From CAYSFW01 sp050329935 (GTDB taxonomy: Bacteria; Pseudomonadota; Gammaproteobacteria; UWMA-0217): a stretch of 64,000 bases of DNA. A program made the translations under genes and the position numbers. The stretch covers positions 1 to 64,000 of the forward strand of contig JBHJOI010000015.1 in assembly GCA_050329935.1 (NCBI GenBank), given 5' to 3'. The notes under the pieces were generated by a model. It had not been told where the DNA came from and searched no databases. It was given only the letters and a program-made list of their open reading frames with translations. Numbering within the stretch: the stretch's first letter is position 1; each line of letters opens with the position of its first letter. Of the stretch, positions 25,883-35,086 are shown piece after piece.

Positions 25883-26107
25883 TTAGTGCTGGTCGGTGAA
25901 ACCCATCAGCGCGAGAAACCGCGCACGCTTGATCGCGGTGGCCAATTGGCGCTGAAACCGGGCACTCGTGCCCGTCACCCGCGCCGGTACGATCTTGCCA
26001 GTCTCGGTCAAATACTGCTTGAGTGTCTCTAGATCCTTGTAGTCGATCTCGGTTACGCCTTCGGCTGTGAAACGGCAATAACGCTTACGTTGACTGAAAC
26101 GTGCCAT
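25883..26107 (-). CDS. rpsR: 30S ribosomal protein S18
   Basis: 74 aa. RKRYCRFTAEGVTEIDYKD, LKQYLTETGKIVPARVTG and QRQLATAIKRARFLAL match S18 throughout. One Cys near the N-terminus, consistent with a C+ or partly zinc-free form. It binds S6 on the 30S platform. Confidence 0.98.
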   Translation of the reverse strand: MARFSQRKRYCRFTAEGVTEIDYKDLETLKQYLTETGKIVPARVTGTSARFQRQLATAIKRARFLALMGFTDQH

Positions 26108-26162
26108 AACTATCTACCTCAAAATCTGTCGTGCCAGGAATGCTGTTTGAACGGCGCCGGAA

Positions 26163-26588
26163 TCAGGTCGCGGCCTTGTCGCCGGAATCGTCGTCATCCG
26201 AATCATCGGTATCATCGGCCGTATCCTCGCTCGCTCGCGGACGGCGCGGTGCGCGGTCCGATCCGCCCTCATCGCCACGAACCAGCAACGAGGGTTCGGT
26301 CACGGCATCGTCGCGACGCATGATCAAGTGACGAATAACCGCATCATTGAAGCGGAACGCGCTTTCGAGTTCGGCGTGGGTCGCCGCGTCGCATTCGACG
26401 TTCATGAGCACGTAGTGTGCCTTGGGCACTTTGGAGATCGGATAAGCCAGTTGGCGCCGCCCCCAGTCCTCGAGACGGTGAATCTTGCCGGCGGCACCCT
26501 CGATCAGGCTGCGATAGCGCTCGACCATGGCCGAGACCTGTTCGCTCTGATCCGGGTGTACCAGAATGACTATTTCATAATGTCGCAT
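26163..26588 (-). CDS. rpsF: 30S ribosomal protein S6 with acidic C-terminal tail
   Basis: 141 aa. MRHYEIVILVHPDQSEQV and LEDWGRRQLAYPISK followed by AHYVLMNVECDA are the S6 core. Residues after about 110 form an Asp/Glu-rich tail (DTADDTDDSDDDDSGDK), comparable to the tail that receives glutamates by RimK in enterics, although here it is Asp-rich. First gene of the operon; a structured leader and an SD AAGGAG precede it. Confidence 0.97.
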   Translation of the reverse strand: MRHYEIVILVHPDQSEQVSAMVERYRSLIEGAAGKIHRLEDWGRRQLAYPISKVPKAHYVLMNVECDAATHAELESAFRFNDAVIRHLIMRRDDAVTEPSLLVRGDEGGSDRAPRRPRASEDTADDTDDSDDDDSGDKAAT

Positions 26589-26590
26589 CG

Positions 26591-26642
26591 AACTCTCCTT
26601 CTGGGTTGTGGCAGTCTCCCGGCGGGCCGGTGAGACAAGGAG
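26591..26642 (-). promoter_or_regulatory. Candidate S6:S18 autoregulatory leader of rpsF
   Basis: The minus-strand leader forms a hairpin GTCTC-ACCGGCCCGCCGG-GAGAC (26614-26636) with a bulged A and CCGG inner stem. Flanking it, CTCCTT (26637-26642) is complementary to the SD AAGGAG (26595-26600), so an enclosing stem would hide the ribosome site. rpsF leaders with a conserved CCG element that bind the S6:S18 complex are known in many bacteria. That this is such an element is inference. Confidence 0.55.
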
Positions 26643-26664
26643 CCGGGGTGGTAAAAAGCGTCGT

Positions 26665-26693
26665 AGCTTAGCTGGAGTCTGGCGTCATGGCAA
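26665..26693 (-). promoter_or_regulatory. Candidate promoter of the rpsF operon
   Basis: TTGCCA (26688-26693) and TAAGCT (26665-26670) on the minus strand, separated by exactly 17 bp, upstream of the structured leader. The -10 is only moderately close to consensus. Confidence 0.45.
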
Positions 26694-26739
26694 CGCATTT
26701 TCGAAGGTGTCGCGCCGTGATCGCGCCCGGGGCGTCATG

Positions 26740-26766
26740 CTTGAAAATTTTCGATACGCCTATATG
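26740..26766 (+). promoter_or_regulatory. Sigma-32-type heat-shock promoter
   Basis: CTTGAAA at 26740-26746 is a perfect sigma-32 -35 element; CCTATATG at 26759-26766, 12 bp on, resembles the CCCCATnT -10. It lies 47 bp before a small heat-shock protein gene. Confidence 0.75.
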
Positions 26767-26812
26767 TCATTGGCAAGTTCAACCCTCAGCTCACTTTAAG
26801 GAGGCTAAGACA

Positions 26813-27250
26813 ATGGCACTAGTTACTTATGACCCATGGAATGTTTTCGAGCAAATGCGCAAGGAAATGGATCGCGCGATCGCCAATCGCAATGACGAAG
26901 GCAGCAAGGTCGCGACCGCCGACTGGGCGCCCGCAGTGGATATCAAGGAAGATCCGGATCAGTTTCTGCTGCTGGCCGATATTCCGGGTGTTGACCCGAA
27001 GGATATCGAGGTGCACATGGAAAACGGCGTGTTGACCATCAGGGGCGAACGCAAGTCGGAATCCAAGGAAGAGCACGCCGGATATAAGCGAGTCGAACGC
27101 GTATACGGCTCGTTCTATCGGCGCTTTTCGCTACCCGATACTGCGGACGCGGAACGCATCTCGGCCCGCAGCCAGAACGGTGTGCTCGCCATATCGATTC
27201 CGAAGCACGAAAAGGTGCAGCCGCGCCGGATCGCCGTGGCCGGTGAGTAA
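26813..27250 (+). CDS. Small heat-shock protein Hsp20 (alpha-crystallin family)
   Basis: 145 aa ATP-independent holdase chaperone. The N-terminal arm MALVTYDPWNVFEQMRKEMD is followed by an alpha-crystallin domain, WAPAVDIKEDPDQFLLLADIPGV to VYGSFYRRFSLPD with ISARSQNGVLAISIPK, and a short C-terminal tail. ATG 26813 has AAGGAGG upstream; the longer in-frame ORF runs through the promoter and is discarded. Monocistronic, with a sigma-32-like promoter and a strong terminator. Confidence 0.95.
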   Translation: MALVTYDPWNVFEQMRKEMDRAIANRNDEGSKVATADWAPAVDIKEDPDQFLLLADIPGVDPKDIEVHMENGVLTIRGERKSESKEEHAGYKRVERVYGSFYRRFSLPDTADAERISARSQNGVLAISIPKHEKVQPRRIAVAGE

Positions 27251-27281
27251 ATGAGCGCGGGCAACCGCGCATACAGGCAAC

Positions 27282-27315
27282 GCCGAGGCACGCGTTAAGC
27301 GTGACTCGGCTTTTT
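27282..27315 (+). terminator. Rho-independent terminator of hsp20
   Basis: Stem GCCGAG-G-CACGC / GCGTG-A-CTCGGC with a short loop, followed by TTTTT, 32 bp after the hsp20 stop codon. Confidence 0.9.
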
Positions 27316-27470
27316 CTCTCACAATCGCTGGACACAGAGTGCTGGCGGGTTCAACGAGCGACACGTAGTGATTTTGCCCGGTATCGGTGACGCGCGGGCG
27401 GTCTGGGTTGCCGCGCGCTATTGTTCATCTTTGCCCTGACGGCCGGGCGCCTGCACCCCATGCTCACGAA

Positions 27471-28283
27471 TCACGACTCGGTTGTCGCCTGTTCGACGTG
27501 GCAGTCCGTGCAACCGATCGTTTTTAGAAACTGGCGTAATTGCATAACGGAGCCGGTGGTGAAATAGCGCACCGTACCCTGGTGTATCTGCGTGCCCGCG
27601 AGACCTTGTGCCTCCAATCGCCGACCCAACTGCGCCGCGACCGCGGGTCCGGTGTCGATCACCGCGACCGCGTCGCCGACGCGCGAGCTGATCTCCGCAG
27701 ATAGAAATGGATAGTGCGTGCAACCGAGCACCAGCGTATCGGCCCCGCGTCGAGACAATGGATCCAGATATCGATCGAGTAATCGCCGCGTTTCCGAGGT
27801 CGCGAATGCGCCACGCTCGACCTGTTCCACCAAACCCGGGCAAGCCTGTGCGATGACTTCGACGCCGTTCGCGTGATCCGCAAGCAGGGCCTGAAATCGC
27901 TGACTACGCACCGTACCCGCTGTCGCCAGCACGCCAATCACGCCGGAACGGGTCTCGCGCACCGCCGGCTTGACGCCCGGCTCCATCGCCACGATCGGCA
28001 AGGTATAGGCCGCGCGCAGCACCTCGACCGCCGCGACCGTTGCCGTGTTGCAGGCCACCACGATCGCCTTCGCGCCTCGTTCCAGCAAGAACTCGACGCA
28101 GCTTCGCGCACGTTGCTGGATCCGCGCCTCGGTCTTGTCACCATAAGGCGCATGGGCAGAGTCCGCCAGGTAGAGCAGATCCTCGTGCGGCAGCGTCGAA
28201 CGAATCGCCGCGAGCACGCTCAAGCCACCCACGCCAGAATCGAAGACGCCAACCGGGGCCGGCATCGCTGGGCGTTCGCTCAA
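27471..28283 (-). CDS. murI: Glutamate racemase
   Basis: 270 aa cofactor-independent racemase making D-glutamate for peptidoglycan. VGVFDSGVGGLSVLAAI at the start, catalytic Cys in VACNTATVAA, and the second in VLGCTHYPFLS. The first possible start is TTG 28283, overlapping the cysS stop as TTGA; ATG 28265 is an alternative only six codons on. Downstream partner of cysS. Confidence 0.95.
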   Translation of the reverse strand: MSERPAMPAPVGVFDSGVGGLSVLAAIRSTLPHEDLLYLADSAHAPYGDKTEARIQQRARSCVEFLLERGAKAIVVACNTATVAAVEVLRAAYTLPIVAMEPGVKPAVRETRSGVIGVLATAGTVRSQRFQALLADHANGVEVIAQACPGLVEQVERGAFATSETRRLLDRYLDPLSRRGADTLVLGCTHYPFLSAEISSRVGDAVAVIDTGPAVAAQLGRRLEAQGLAGTQIHQGTVRYFTTGSVMQLRQFLKTIGCTDCHVEQATTES

Positions 28284-29662
28284 CCGGCCCGTTTCCAGCG
28301 CGTGCCGCCAGCGCCGTCCTCAAGCACGATGCCCGCCTGTTGCAGCTGGTCGCGCAAGGCATCGGCACGTGCGAAGTCACGCGCCGCTCGCGCCGCTTGA
28401 CGGGCCGAGATCAAGGCCTCGATCTCGGTGTCCGAAATGCCCTCGGCTGTCGGCGGCTGCCACCGGAACCACTCCTCGGGCGCTTGAAGCAATACGCCAA
28501 GTAGTTCGCCCGATGCCAGCAACAAACCTTTGAGACGGCGTTGCTCCAGCGGGTCTTCCGCCTTGTTGAGTTGGCGCGCGAGCTCGTGCAAGCGGGCGAT
28601 CGCGAGCGGCGTGTTGAGATCGTCCCGAAGCGCCTCGAAAAACACCTCGTCGACCGGCATCGTTTCGGTGACGACGTCCGCGACCGCACGCAGGGCGTTA
28701 TACAAGGTGTCCAGACTCGCCCGCGCTTGCTTGAGCGATTCCTCCGACCAGTCCAGCGGTGAGCGGTAGTGCCCTGAAAGCAACGCGAATCGCACGGCCT
28801 CACCGGGCGCCTGGGCCAGTATTTCACGCAGCGTGAAGAAATTGCCGAGCGACTTCGACATTTTTTCACCGCTGACGGTGATGTAACCGTTGTGCAACCA
28901 ATAGCGTACGAACAGGGCGCCATCGTGAGCGCACTGACTTTGCGCGATTTCGTTTTCGTGGTGTGGAAAAATCAGGTCCTGGCCACCACCATGGATATCA
29001 ATCGTTTGCCCCAAGTGGGCCTCGATCATGGTCGAACATTCCAGGTGCCACCCCGGACGCCCGATGCCCCAGGGGCTCGCCCACCCCGGCAGATCGGGGG
29101 TTGACGGCTTCCACAACACGAAATCGGCCGGATGACGTTTATATGGCGCCACCTCCACCCTTGCGCCCGCGATCATGTCGTCCATCCGACGGTGCGATAG
29201 CCTGCCGTAGTCCGGCATCGACGCGATCGCGAACAGCACATGGCCCTTGGCCACATAGGCGTGGCCATTGGCGACCAAGGTTTCGATCATGCGGATCATG
29301 GCGTCGATGTGATCCGTCGCGCGCGGCTCAATGCTTGGCGGCAGCGTGTTGAGCTGCGCGATGTCCTCGTGAAACGCCGCGATGTACCGGTCCGTCAAGG
29401 CTCTGATCGGCTCGTTGTTCGCGCTCGCGGCCTGGTTGATCTTGTCATCGACGTCGGTGATGTTGCGCGCGTAAACCACCTCGGGAAACAACGCCCGCAG
29501 CACCCGGAACAGCACGTCAAACACGACGATGGGGCGCGCGTTGCCGATATGGACGAAGTTGTAAACCGTGGGTCCACAGACATACATCGTGACCCGTTCC
29601 GGATTCAGCGCCTCGAAGACTTCTTTTTGGCCCGACTCGGTATTGTATAGCGCAAGCGTCAT
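28280..29662 (-). CDS. cysS: Cysteinyl-tRNA synthetase
   Basis: 460 aa class I aminoacyl-tRNA synthetase. Motifs: YVCGPTVYNFVHIGNARP (zinc Cys and HIGN form of HIGH), GWHLECSTM and HHENEIAQSQ (other zinc ligands), and KMSKSLGN. Full length with the C-terminal tRNA-binding helices. It begins behind a TATAAT-containing promoter and a hairpin leader, and overlaps murI. Confidence 0.97.
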   Translation of the reverse strand: MTLALYNTESGQKEVFEALNPERVTMYVCGPTVYNFVHIGNARPIVVFDVLFRVLRALFPEVVYARNITDVDDKINQAASANNEPIRALTDRYIAAFHEDIAQLNTLPPSIEPRATDHIDAMIRMIETLVANGHAYVAKGHVLFAIASMPDYGRLSHRRMDDMIAGARVEVAPYKRHPADFVLWKPSTPDLPGWASPWGIGRPGWHLECSTMIEAHLGQTIDIHGGGQDLIFPHHENEIAQSQCAHDGALFVRYWLHNGYITVSGEKMSKSLGNFFTLREILAQAPGEAVRFALLSGHYRSPLDWSEESLKQARASLDTLYNALRAVADVVTETMPVDEVFFEALRDDLNTPLAIARLHELARQLNKAEDPLEQRRLKGLLLASGELLGVLLQAPEEWFRWQPPTAEGISDTEIEALISARQAARAARDFARADALRDQLQQAGIVLEDGAGGTRWKRAG

Positions 29663-30027
29663 GACAGAGAGTGATCCTATTGCCTGAAGACAACGCCGCG
29701 AAGCGGCGCAAAGGCCGGATTATAACGCAGGAAATGCGCGAACGCGGCTTGCCGAGACGCCCCCCAGATGCGCGCCGCTCGCACTGCATTGCCGCGCGAC
29801 CGCAACCCAGCCATCAGGCGCATAACCCGCTGACGTTCGACGATCTTAAGGACATCGACGCCCCATCGGCGCCCTGACCGAACAAGGCGCGGATTAACCC
29901 AATCACCCGCGAGCGCTGGATCATCGTTGCCGTTGATCGCCAGTAACGTGCAAATGCGGTGCTCGGAAATCCTGATAATCGACCACACGCGCGGCGGCAA
30001 CGGCCGCGCGGGAAAAAACCCACCCGC
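29663..30027. other. Intergenic region upstream of cysS
   Basis: 365 bp. The minus strand holds a TATAAT box (29719-29724) and a strong hairpin CGCCGC-GAA-GCGGCG (29694-29708) in the presumed cysS leader. A 107-codon minus-strand frame (29677-30000) crosses this promoter and has no family features, so it is not called. Confidence 0.6.
29719..29724 (-). promoter_or_regulatory. Candidate -10 box of cysS-murI
   Basis: TATAAT on the minus strand, 57 bp before the cysS start, in the context GCGTTATAATCCGG that closely matches the liv -10 context. The -35 is not obvious. Confidence 0.5.
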
Positions 30028-31413
30028 TTAAGCGCTACGGATTCGGACACCCCTCGCATCGGACAGAAGCTGCTCCGCCTTGAACCTCGCATAGTTCGCG
30101 TGAATGGCGCGCGAACGCTCAGCGTGATTGCTTTCAATGCTGTACTTTCGCGCAACCGCGACCGCGGCCGCAGCACGCCGAGGCAAATCACTCCGATCGC
30201 CAGCCAGGGCGCTCAAGGTCGTAACCAGATCATCCGGCTCACCTGCGCGGACCGGAAATCCGCCGCCTTCCGCAATGTAGTCCCTCATGCCGAGCGTACT
30301 CGATGCAATCACCGGCGTGCCCTGACTCATGCTATCGAACAGAATTCGCGGTTGTTCGTCCGACAACGACGGAATCACGATCACATGGTAATTGCGCAAA
30401 TTTTCGAGGAATCCATGGTCATAAGGAAGCGTGCCGCGATAGCGAACGCGCATTGGCCCTGCGGCGATTGCCTCGAGCGCATGCAACTGATATTGCAGTT
30501 CGCCTTTCCCGTAAACATCAAATTCGAGTGCAACGCCGCGGTTCGCAAGGGTGTGCAATGCCCGCAAGAGCACGGCGATGCCCTTTGATTCCGTGAGACG
30601 CGAAAACACCGCCGCGCGCAACGGTGTCGATGGCTGCATTTTCGTGAACCACAGCTGATCAAACTCCGATGGGGTGATGACATCCCGCCCATGCACGTAC
30701 ACGTAAGGTAAGACGTGAACGTTGCCGTGACCGGCGCCTAGCAGACGCGTCGCGGACTCGCGATAGGACACAAACGCGACGTTAGCGCGGAGTAGGCAGT
30801 GATGTGCCATGCGCGCAATCACATGCGACCGCAACCTGGCGCGCCGCGAGGGGTGTTCGCCCAACTGTAGCGCAATATTCTCAACGAAATGAATAATGAA
30901 ACGCCGATAAAGTCGCGCGATCGGAGTGGCGAGCAGTCCATAGGGATACACATGACCGCCGTCGATCACATCCGAGTGAACAAAGGTGCAGCGCGCGATC
31001 GCGCGCCAAAGTCTCCAGGTGACCCGCGGCAAGTTCAGGATCGCGTCAATAATCCCATTGTCGGCCGGCAGCGGCACCGACTCGGCAGTCACGTCATCGG
31101 GGACGATGTCATCGAACGCGTGCAACACCATGCCAACGGGTGCCGGGCGCACGGGTGCCGCCAGTATCAGATGCTTGATATAGTGAAAATGCTGTTCGAG
31201 ATCGTTACGCCAATCGTCGCTCACATAGAGCTTGCCGTCGCCCTTGTCGAAGAACGGACAAGACACAACGATGAGGTAAGGATCCGCTAACTGGAATTCG
31301 CTCGGGTCCGCTACCGCGGCTAAGTTGATTCCGGAAACCGCCGTTTCACCGGTCTGCCGTTCGCCGTTTTCCCCGTTGATTGTGTCCGTTTCGGACACCA
31401 CGCCACTATGCAT
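30028..31413 (-). CDS. Family GT4-like glycosyltransferase
   Basis: 461 aa. The C-terminal half has the GT-B fold of glycosyltransferase group 1: AVFSRLTESKGIAVLLRAL, FDVYGKGELQYQLHA and VIVIPSLSDEQPRILFDSMSQGTP, where the E-x7-E sugar-nucleotide motif is replaced by DEQPRILFD. The first 40 residues are poorly conserved, so the true start may be internal. It is isolated from other polysaccharide genes; acceptor and donor cannot be inferred. Confidence 0.8.
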   Translation of the reverse strand: MHSGVVSETDTINGENGERQTGETAVSGINLAAVADPSEFQLADPYLIVVSCPFFDKGDGKLYVSDDWRNDLEQHFHYIKHLILAAPVRPAPVGMVLHAFDDIVPDDVTAESVPLPADNGIIDAILNLPRVTWRLWRAIARCTFVHSDVIDGGHVYPYGLLATPIARLYRRFIIHFVENIALQLGEHPSRRARLRSHVIARMAHHCLLRANVAFVSYRESATRLLGAGHGNVHVLPYVYVHGRDVITPSEFDQLWFTKMQPSTPLRAAVFSRLTESKGIAVLLRALHTLANRGVALEFDVYGKGELQYQLHALEAIAAGPMRVRYRGTLPYDHGFLENLRNYHVIVIPSLSDEQPRILFDSMSQGTPVIASSTLGMRDYIAEGGGFPVRAGEPDDLVTTLSALAGDRSDLPRRAAAAVAVARKYSIESNHAERSRAIHANYARFKAEQLLSDARGVRIRSA

Positions 31414-32097
31414 CGCCTTCCCCTTCCGCTTGCCTCACCCCAACTTAATCTGGTTGCATCCCTGCGCGATTACACCGGAACCGTCACCGCTCGTACCCCT
31501 CTTGTCGTCGCGTCCTTGCATGGAACAACACATCACCTCGACACCGCAAAAATACAAACCACAAAATGCCCATAGGCGTCGCGATCCTTAAGCTGTGGCG
31601 AAACAATTGTTACCTTCACCACAAGTCTCCCGCAGTTCATCAACGGATGACTTTGGACTTGCTCACATTATGATGTAATTCGACGTCATTGACGTCCAGT
31701 TCGTTCGGACGCGCGTTCAGCAAGCTGCGATCGCGGACAGCCGCAGCGATTGTTGATCCTTGGTCGCTGTAAAGTAGGCTTTTCCGCCAGATGCACGCGA
31801 AGACGGTTAGACTGTCGTCCAGCGTAACTCCAATGGTCCAGGAGCTATTTCCCAAACGCGCTCAAACAAACACTCAGTGCTCGACCGAACCACCGCCGAT
31901 CGAGGCGTGCGAGGCGGCGCCAACGACACCCCACAGCGTAGGTGCGCGGACGAAACGCACCAGAAAAGTAACGCGTGACCTTCAAACTCGCGAGCACTCG
32001 GGCCGTTCGCGCGAAGCGCCACCATCTCCAAGGCTGTTCGATATCCGCGTACGATTCCATGTACATGAACACCGCGCATCTACCGAACGCCAGCTGT
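31414..32097. other. 684-bp region without a supported gene
   Basis: Includes an AT-richer stretch around 31550-31700. Reading frames of 71 and 90 codons on the minus strand (31640-31855, 31807-32079) have no recognisable motif or ribosome site. Presumably it carries the promoter of the glycosyltransferase gene and the 3' end of the OmpA-like gene. Confidence 0.5.
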
Positions 32098-33687
32098 TTA
32101 CCGCTGGGTGATGATGACTTCCACCCGTCGATTCTGCGCACGACCTGCTGCGCTTGCATTGTCCGCGACTGGCCGTTCGGGTCCAAGGCCGAGGGTGGTG
32201 ATTCGGTCGCCGTTGACCTCATGCGTGATCAATGCCTCACGGACCGCGGCCGCGCGCTCGGCCGACAGACGCTTATTGTTTCTTGACGACCCCGTATTGT
32301 CGGTGTGGCCCTCGAGTCGGATATGCACTTGCGGATAAGCCTGCATCGTCGTCGCGAGATCCACGACGATTTTCATGGACTCATCCGCGATCCGAGAGGA
32401 GGCGCGTTCAAAGCTCAGTCCGTCGAGAATGAATGTCGCCGGTACCGCCGCGTCGCGTGTAGTCAGGAACTGAACGATCTGATCAACAGGACTACCTTCG
32501 CTTAACTCGAGTGTCGCGCCATCGGGTAATTTAACGCCCCTGATCTTCTCGACCACCTTATCTGTCACCGCACCGACCGCACCCACCAAACCTTGCGCCG
32601 CTTGCGCCGCGGCCTCGCCAGAACTGCGCGCGCTGTCCACGGCCGTGGCTATCGCGTCCGATGTAGGCTCAACCGCGCCCGGCGTTTCGGTTTTGGAAGC
32701 GTCTGGCGTCGGCGTGGCGACGTCATCGGCCGCCACCTCCGGTGTTGCCTCGGGTGTTTGCGTCGGCGCCGGCGTAGATTCGCCGGCGACATCGGGCGCA
32801 ACCCTCAGGTCGACGCTGGCTGCATCGTCCGTGCGGATTTGGGTAACGGCGGAGGGGGGCTCATCGGCCACGGCCTTCGGCTCACTCGCGGGTTCAACGC
32901 TCACGCTCGGCGTCTGTTCCGAAACCGCCTGCCGTGAGTCACTGAATCGACTCCAGAATTCGCGATCGCACATCGTCAACAGTCCCAAGGACAGCAGCAG
33001 CACTAGCAGCCAGGCGAGTATTTTCCATCCAACGGAGACGCCCGACTTGGTCGGTACGCTCATATCTTCCGCGCGCGTACTCCGACTCCGCTGGCGGGCC
33101 GGTTCTGAAAACTGCGCGCTCACCGTGGCCGCGCCATCGAATAATTCCGCGCCATTGGCGGCACCCAAGGCCGCGAGTACGCGAGGATCCAGAGTCGATT
33201 CAAGAAAGCGGCCCTGACCCGCGAGCAAGGCCGTGAAGCCCTTGGCGTCGAGATTTTCGCGCCAGATCAATTTCTTCAGATTGGCCGCCCACAACGGCAG
33301 AGCGAGATGCAGCCAGTTTCCCGCGAGCGCTTCGTCGATACCGGAGATGTCGCTTAATGATCGCTTTAGCAGCGGCGCACGATCGCCAAACACTGATCGA
33401 AGCAGCCGCTTGCCGTGCGTCATCAGGCGCTCGGTCGCCTCACCGCCGACCAGGCCGGCGAGCGGATTGCTGACCAAACTGGTATCGATCGATGGATCGG
33501 TCACGGCATCGAAGAGTTCGCGCGCGCCGTGCTCGGTACTCGCCCGCTGCACCATGCCCGCCAACAGCGAGGGCAGGAGTCGCGCCACCGTGGCTTCGGC
33601 GTCATCGGCCGTCACGCCCAGCAGCGACGGGGCGCGCTCGGTCAACTGCGCTGCCACCTGTTCCTTCAATAGTTCTAGTAAATTCAT
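32098..33687 (-). CDS. DUF937-like / OmpA C-terminal domain fusion protein
   Basis: About 529 aa from ATG 33687 (MNLLELLKEQVAAQL). Residues 1-180 resemble DUF937 (LLPSLLAGMVQRASTEHGA, NPLAGLVGGEATERL). One TM helix near 225 (ILAWLLVLLLSLGLLTM) is followed by a Pro/Ala/Thr/Glu-rich linker of about 150 residues. The end is an OmpA-family peptidoglycan-binding domain: IRLEGHTDNTGSS, NNKRLSAERAAAVREALI, GAGRAQNRRVEV-like end. With the N-terminus in the cytoplasm and the OmpA domain bound to peptidoglycan, it would tether the inner membrane to the wall. Monocistronic. Confidence 0.8.
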   Translation of the reverse strand: MNLLELLKEQVAAQLTERAPSLLGVTADDAEATVARLLPSLLAGMVQRASTEHGARELFDAVTDPSIDTSLVSNPLAGLVGGEATERLMTHGKRLLRSVFGDRAPLLKRSLSDISGIDEALAGNWLHLALPLWAANLKKLIWRENLDAKGFTALLAGQGRFLESTLDPRVLAALGAANGAELFDGAATVSAQFSEPARQRSRSTRAEDMSVPTKSGVSVGWKILAWLLVLLLSLGLLTMCDREFWSRFSDSRQAVSEQTPSVSVEPASEPKAVADEPPSAVTQIRTDDAASVDLRVAPDVAGESTPAPTQTPEATPEVAADDVATPTPDASKTETPGAVEPTSDAIATAVDSARSSGEAAAQAAQGLVGAVGAVTDKVVEKIRGVKLPDGATLELSEGSPVDQIVQFLTTRDAAVPATFILDGLSFERASSRIADESMKIVVDLATTMQAYPQVHIRLEGHTDNTGSSRNNKRLSAERAAAVREALITHEVNGDRITTLGLGPERPVADNASAAGRAQNRRVEVIITQR

Positions 33688-33870
33688 CGACGTAACAACC
33701 CGTTGTTGATGCGGCACGTGCGCAATCGGTCAGAGCCCGTATCTGAACACACTGCACGCCGAAGTGCATCCCGAACACGCGCGTTTGATGACCCGTGGAG
33801 CCTCGCGCGGCGCCCCCAAGTATAGCGAGCCACATTCGGAGAAGCGAAAACCAAGTGTCCCCCGAGCACG

Positions 33871-33899
33871 CTGGCGGCAATCCCATGCTCGGGTACAAT
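33871..33899 (+). promoter_or_regulatory. Candidate ridA promoter
   Basis: TACAAT (33894-33899) lies 36 bp before the ridA start; CTGGCG 17 bp upstream is a weak -35. Confidence 0.35.
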
Positions 33900-33934
33900 T
33901 CCGGCTTCCGATCCCTTTACGAGTCACTGCGCCG

Positions 33935-34321
33935 ATGACACGAGAAATCATCCAAACCGAACACGCGCCTCAGGCAATTGGCACCTACTCTCAAGCCGTC
34001 AAGGTGGGTGCGACGGTCTACCTATCGGGCCAGATCCCGCTCGATCCCGCGACCATGCTGCGGGTTGATGGCTCCATCGAGGTTCAGATACGCCGGGTAT
34101 TCGAGAACCTACGCGCGGTCGCCGAAGCGGCGGGTGGTTCGCTCGCGGATATCGTCAAACTCAACGTATTCCTGACAGACCTAGGTCATTTCCAGGTCGT
34201 GAATACCGTAATGGCCGACTACTTCAGCCCCCCCTACCCCGCGCGGGCAGCGGTCGGTGTGAAGGCGCTACCGAAAGATGCCGAAGTCGAAATGGATGCC
34301 ATCATGGTGATCGGCGCCTGA
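33935..34321 (+). CDS. ridA: RidA family enamine/imine deaminase
   Basis: 128 aa. MTREIIQTEHAPQAIGTYSQ, VYLSGQIPLDP, NLRAVAEAAGGSLADIVKL and YPARAAVGVKALPKDAEVEM are the full set of RidA motifs, including the Arg that binds the substrate carboxylate. It hydrolyses reactive 2-aminoacrylate made by PLP enzymes. ATG 33935 matches the family start; the upstream extension is spurious. Confidence 0.96.
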   Translation: MTREIIQTEHAPQAIGTYSQAVKVGATVYLSGQIPLDPATMLRVDGSIEVQIRRVFENLRAVAEAAGGSLADIVKLNVFLTDLGHFQVVNTVMADYFSPPYPARAAVGVKALPKDAEVEMDAIMVIGA

Positions 34322-34333
34322 TCACCCGAACCG

Positions 34334-34633
34334 TCACTCAGCGCCCGGCGCGGCGAGCTCGCGTCGATGGCGCCAGATCCGGATGAATGGCGAAAAGATC
34401 GAAAGCAATAAAATGATCATCGCCGCGAACAGTTGACCCCGCGTCACCAACACGATCACCAACCCAAACGCCAACAACATCGAGAGCGTGCTATCGATTA
34501 GCGTCCCCTTGATCAGGCGTCGGCGCGTCGCATCGTCCTCGCGCCCGGTAATGAACAGAAAGCCGACCGGCAGCAAATAGTGCAGCGGCGCATAGAACGC
34601 GACAATGATGAGCCATACGACGATGTCGTTCAC
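34334..34633 (-). CDS. Small membrane protein of unknown function
   Basis: About 99 aa with three hydrophobic segments (VVWLIIVAFYAPLHYLLPVGFLFI; STLSMLLAFGLVIVLV; LFAAMIILLLSIFSPFI) and a basic C-terminal tail (RIWRHRREL). I prefer GTG 34633, preceded by GGAGG, over ATG 34654 or the longer frame to 34786. No family recognised. It converges with ridA, 12 bp apart. Confidence 0.6.
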   Translation of the reverse strand: MNDIVVWLIIVAFYAPLHYLLPVGFLFITGREDDATRRRLIKGTLIDSTLSMLLAFGLVIVLVTRGQLFAAMIILLLSIFSPFIRIWRHRRELAAPGAE

Positions 34634-35086
34634 CGGACCTCCGTGGACAATCATCAGGTTGGAAAACAGTACACGCCCGGCACTCGGATCCGGGCCTCGC
34701 AATGTAGCGAAGATCCCACCTAAATTCGAGCCGAACCCGCCGCGACGGTCATCCCCTTGTTCAGCATGATACCTCGGATGCTGCATTGCCGCGGTACACC
34801 ATCGCGACCCGACAGACCATCACCGCGACGCTCGACCCGCATCCGGTCGCTCGCTCCGCGACACGTAAGTCACGGAACTCGGCAGAAATTTGAACGCGGA
34901 AAATGACACATTCTGAGACGACCTTCACGCTTGCAACAAATAGTCCAATGCAAGCCCAGAATCGTCTTGTCCATATCTTCAAACCGTCATATTTTTGTAA
35001 CATTGATGGGTATCCGATAATCATAAAACTACATACCCGTACCAGCCTTGCTTCAACTAGCCTGACTCTGAAACTGGGCGTGTATT
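34634..35086. other. Intergenic region before the phosphoethanolamine-transferase gene
   Basis: 453 bp. The right half (about 34890-35050) is clearly AT-richer than its surroundings and probably carries the promoter of the next gene, but I cannot fix a -35/-10 pair. Confidence 0.5.

Noticed and set aside
29677..30000. 107-codon minus-strand ORF upstream of cysS
   Set aside because: It would cross the TATAAT promoter and hairpin leader of cysS, and has no family features.
31807..32079. 90-codon minus-strand ORF
   Set aside because: No recognisable motif, no ribosome site, lies next to a real gene end.
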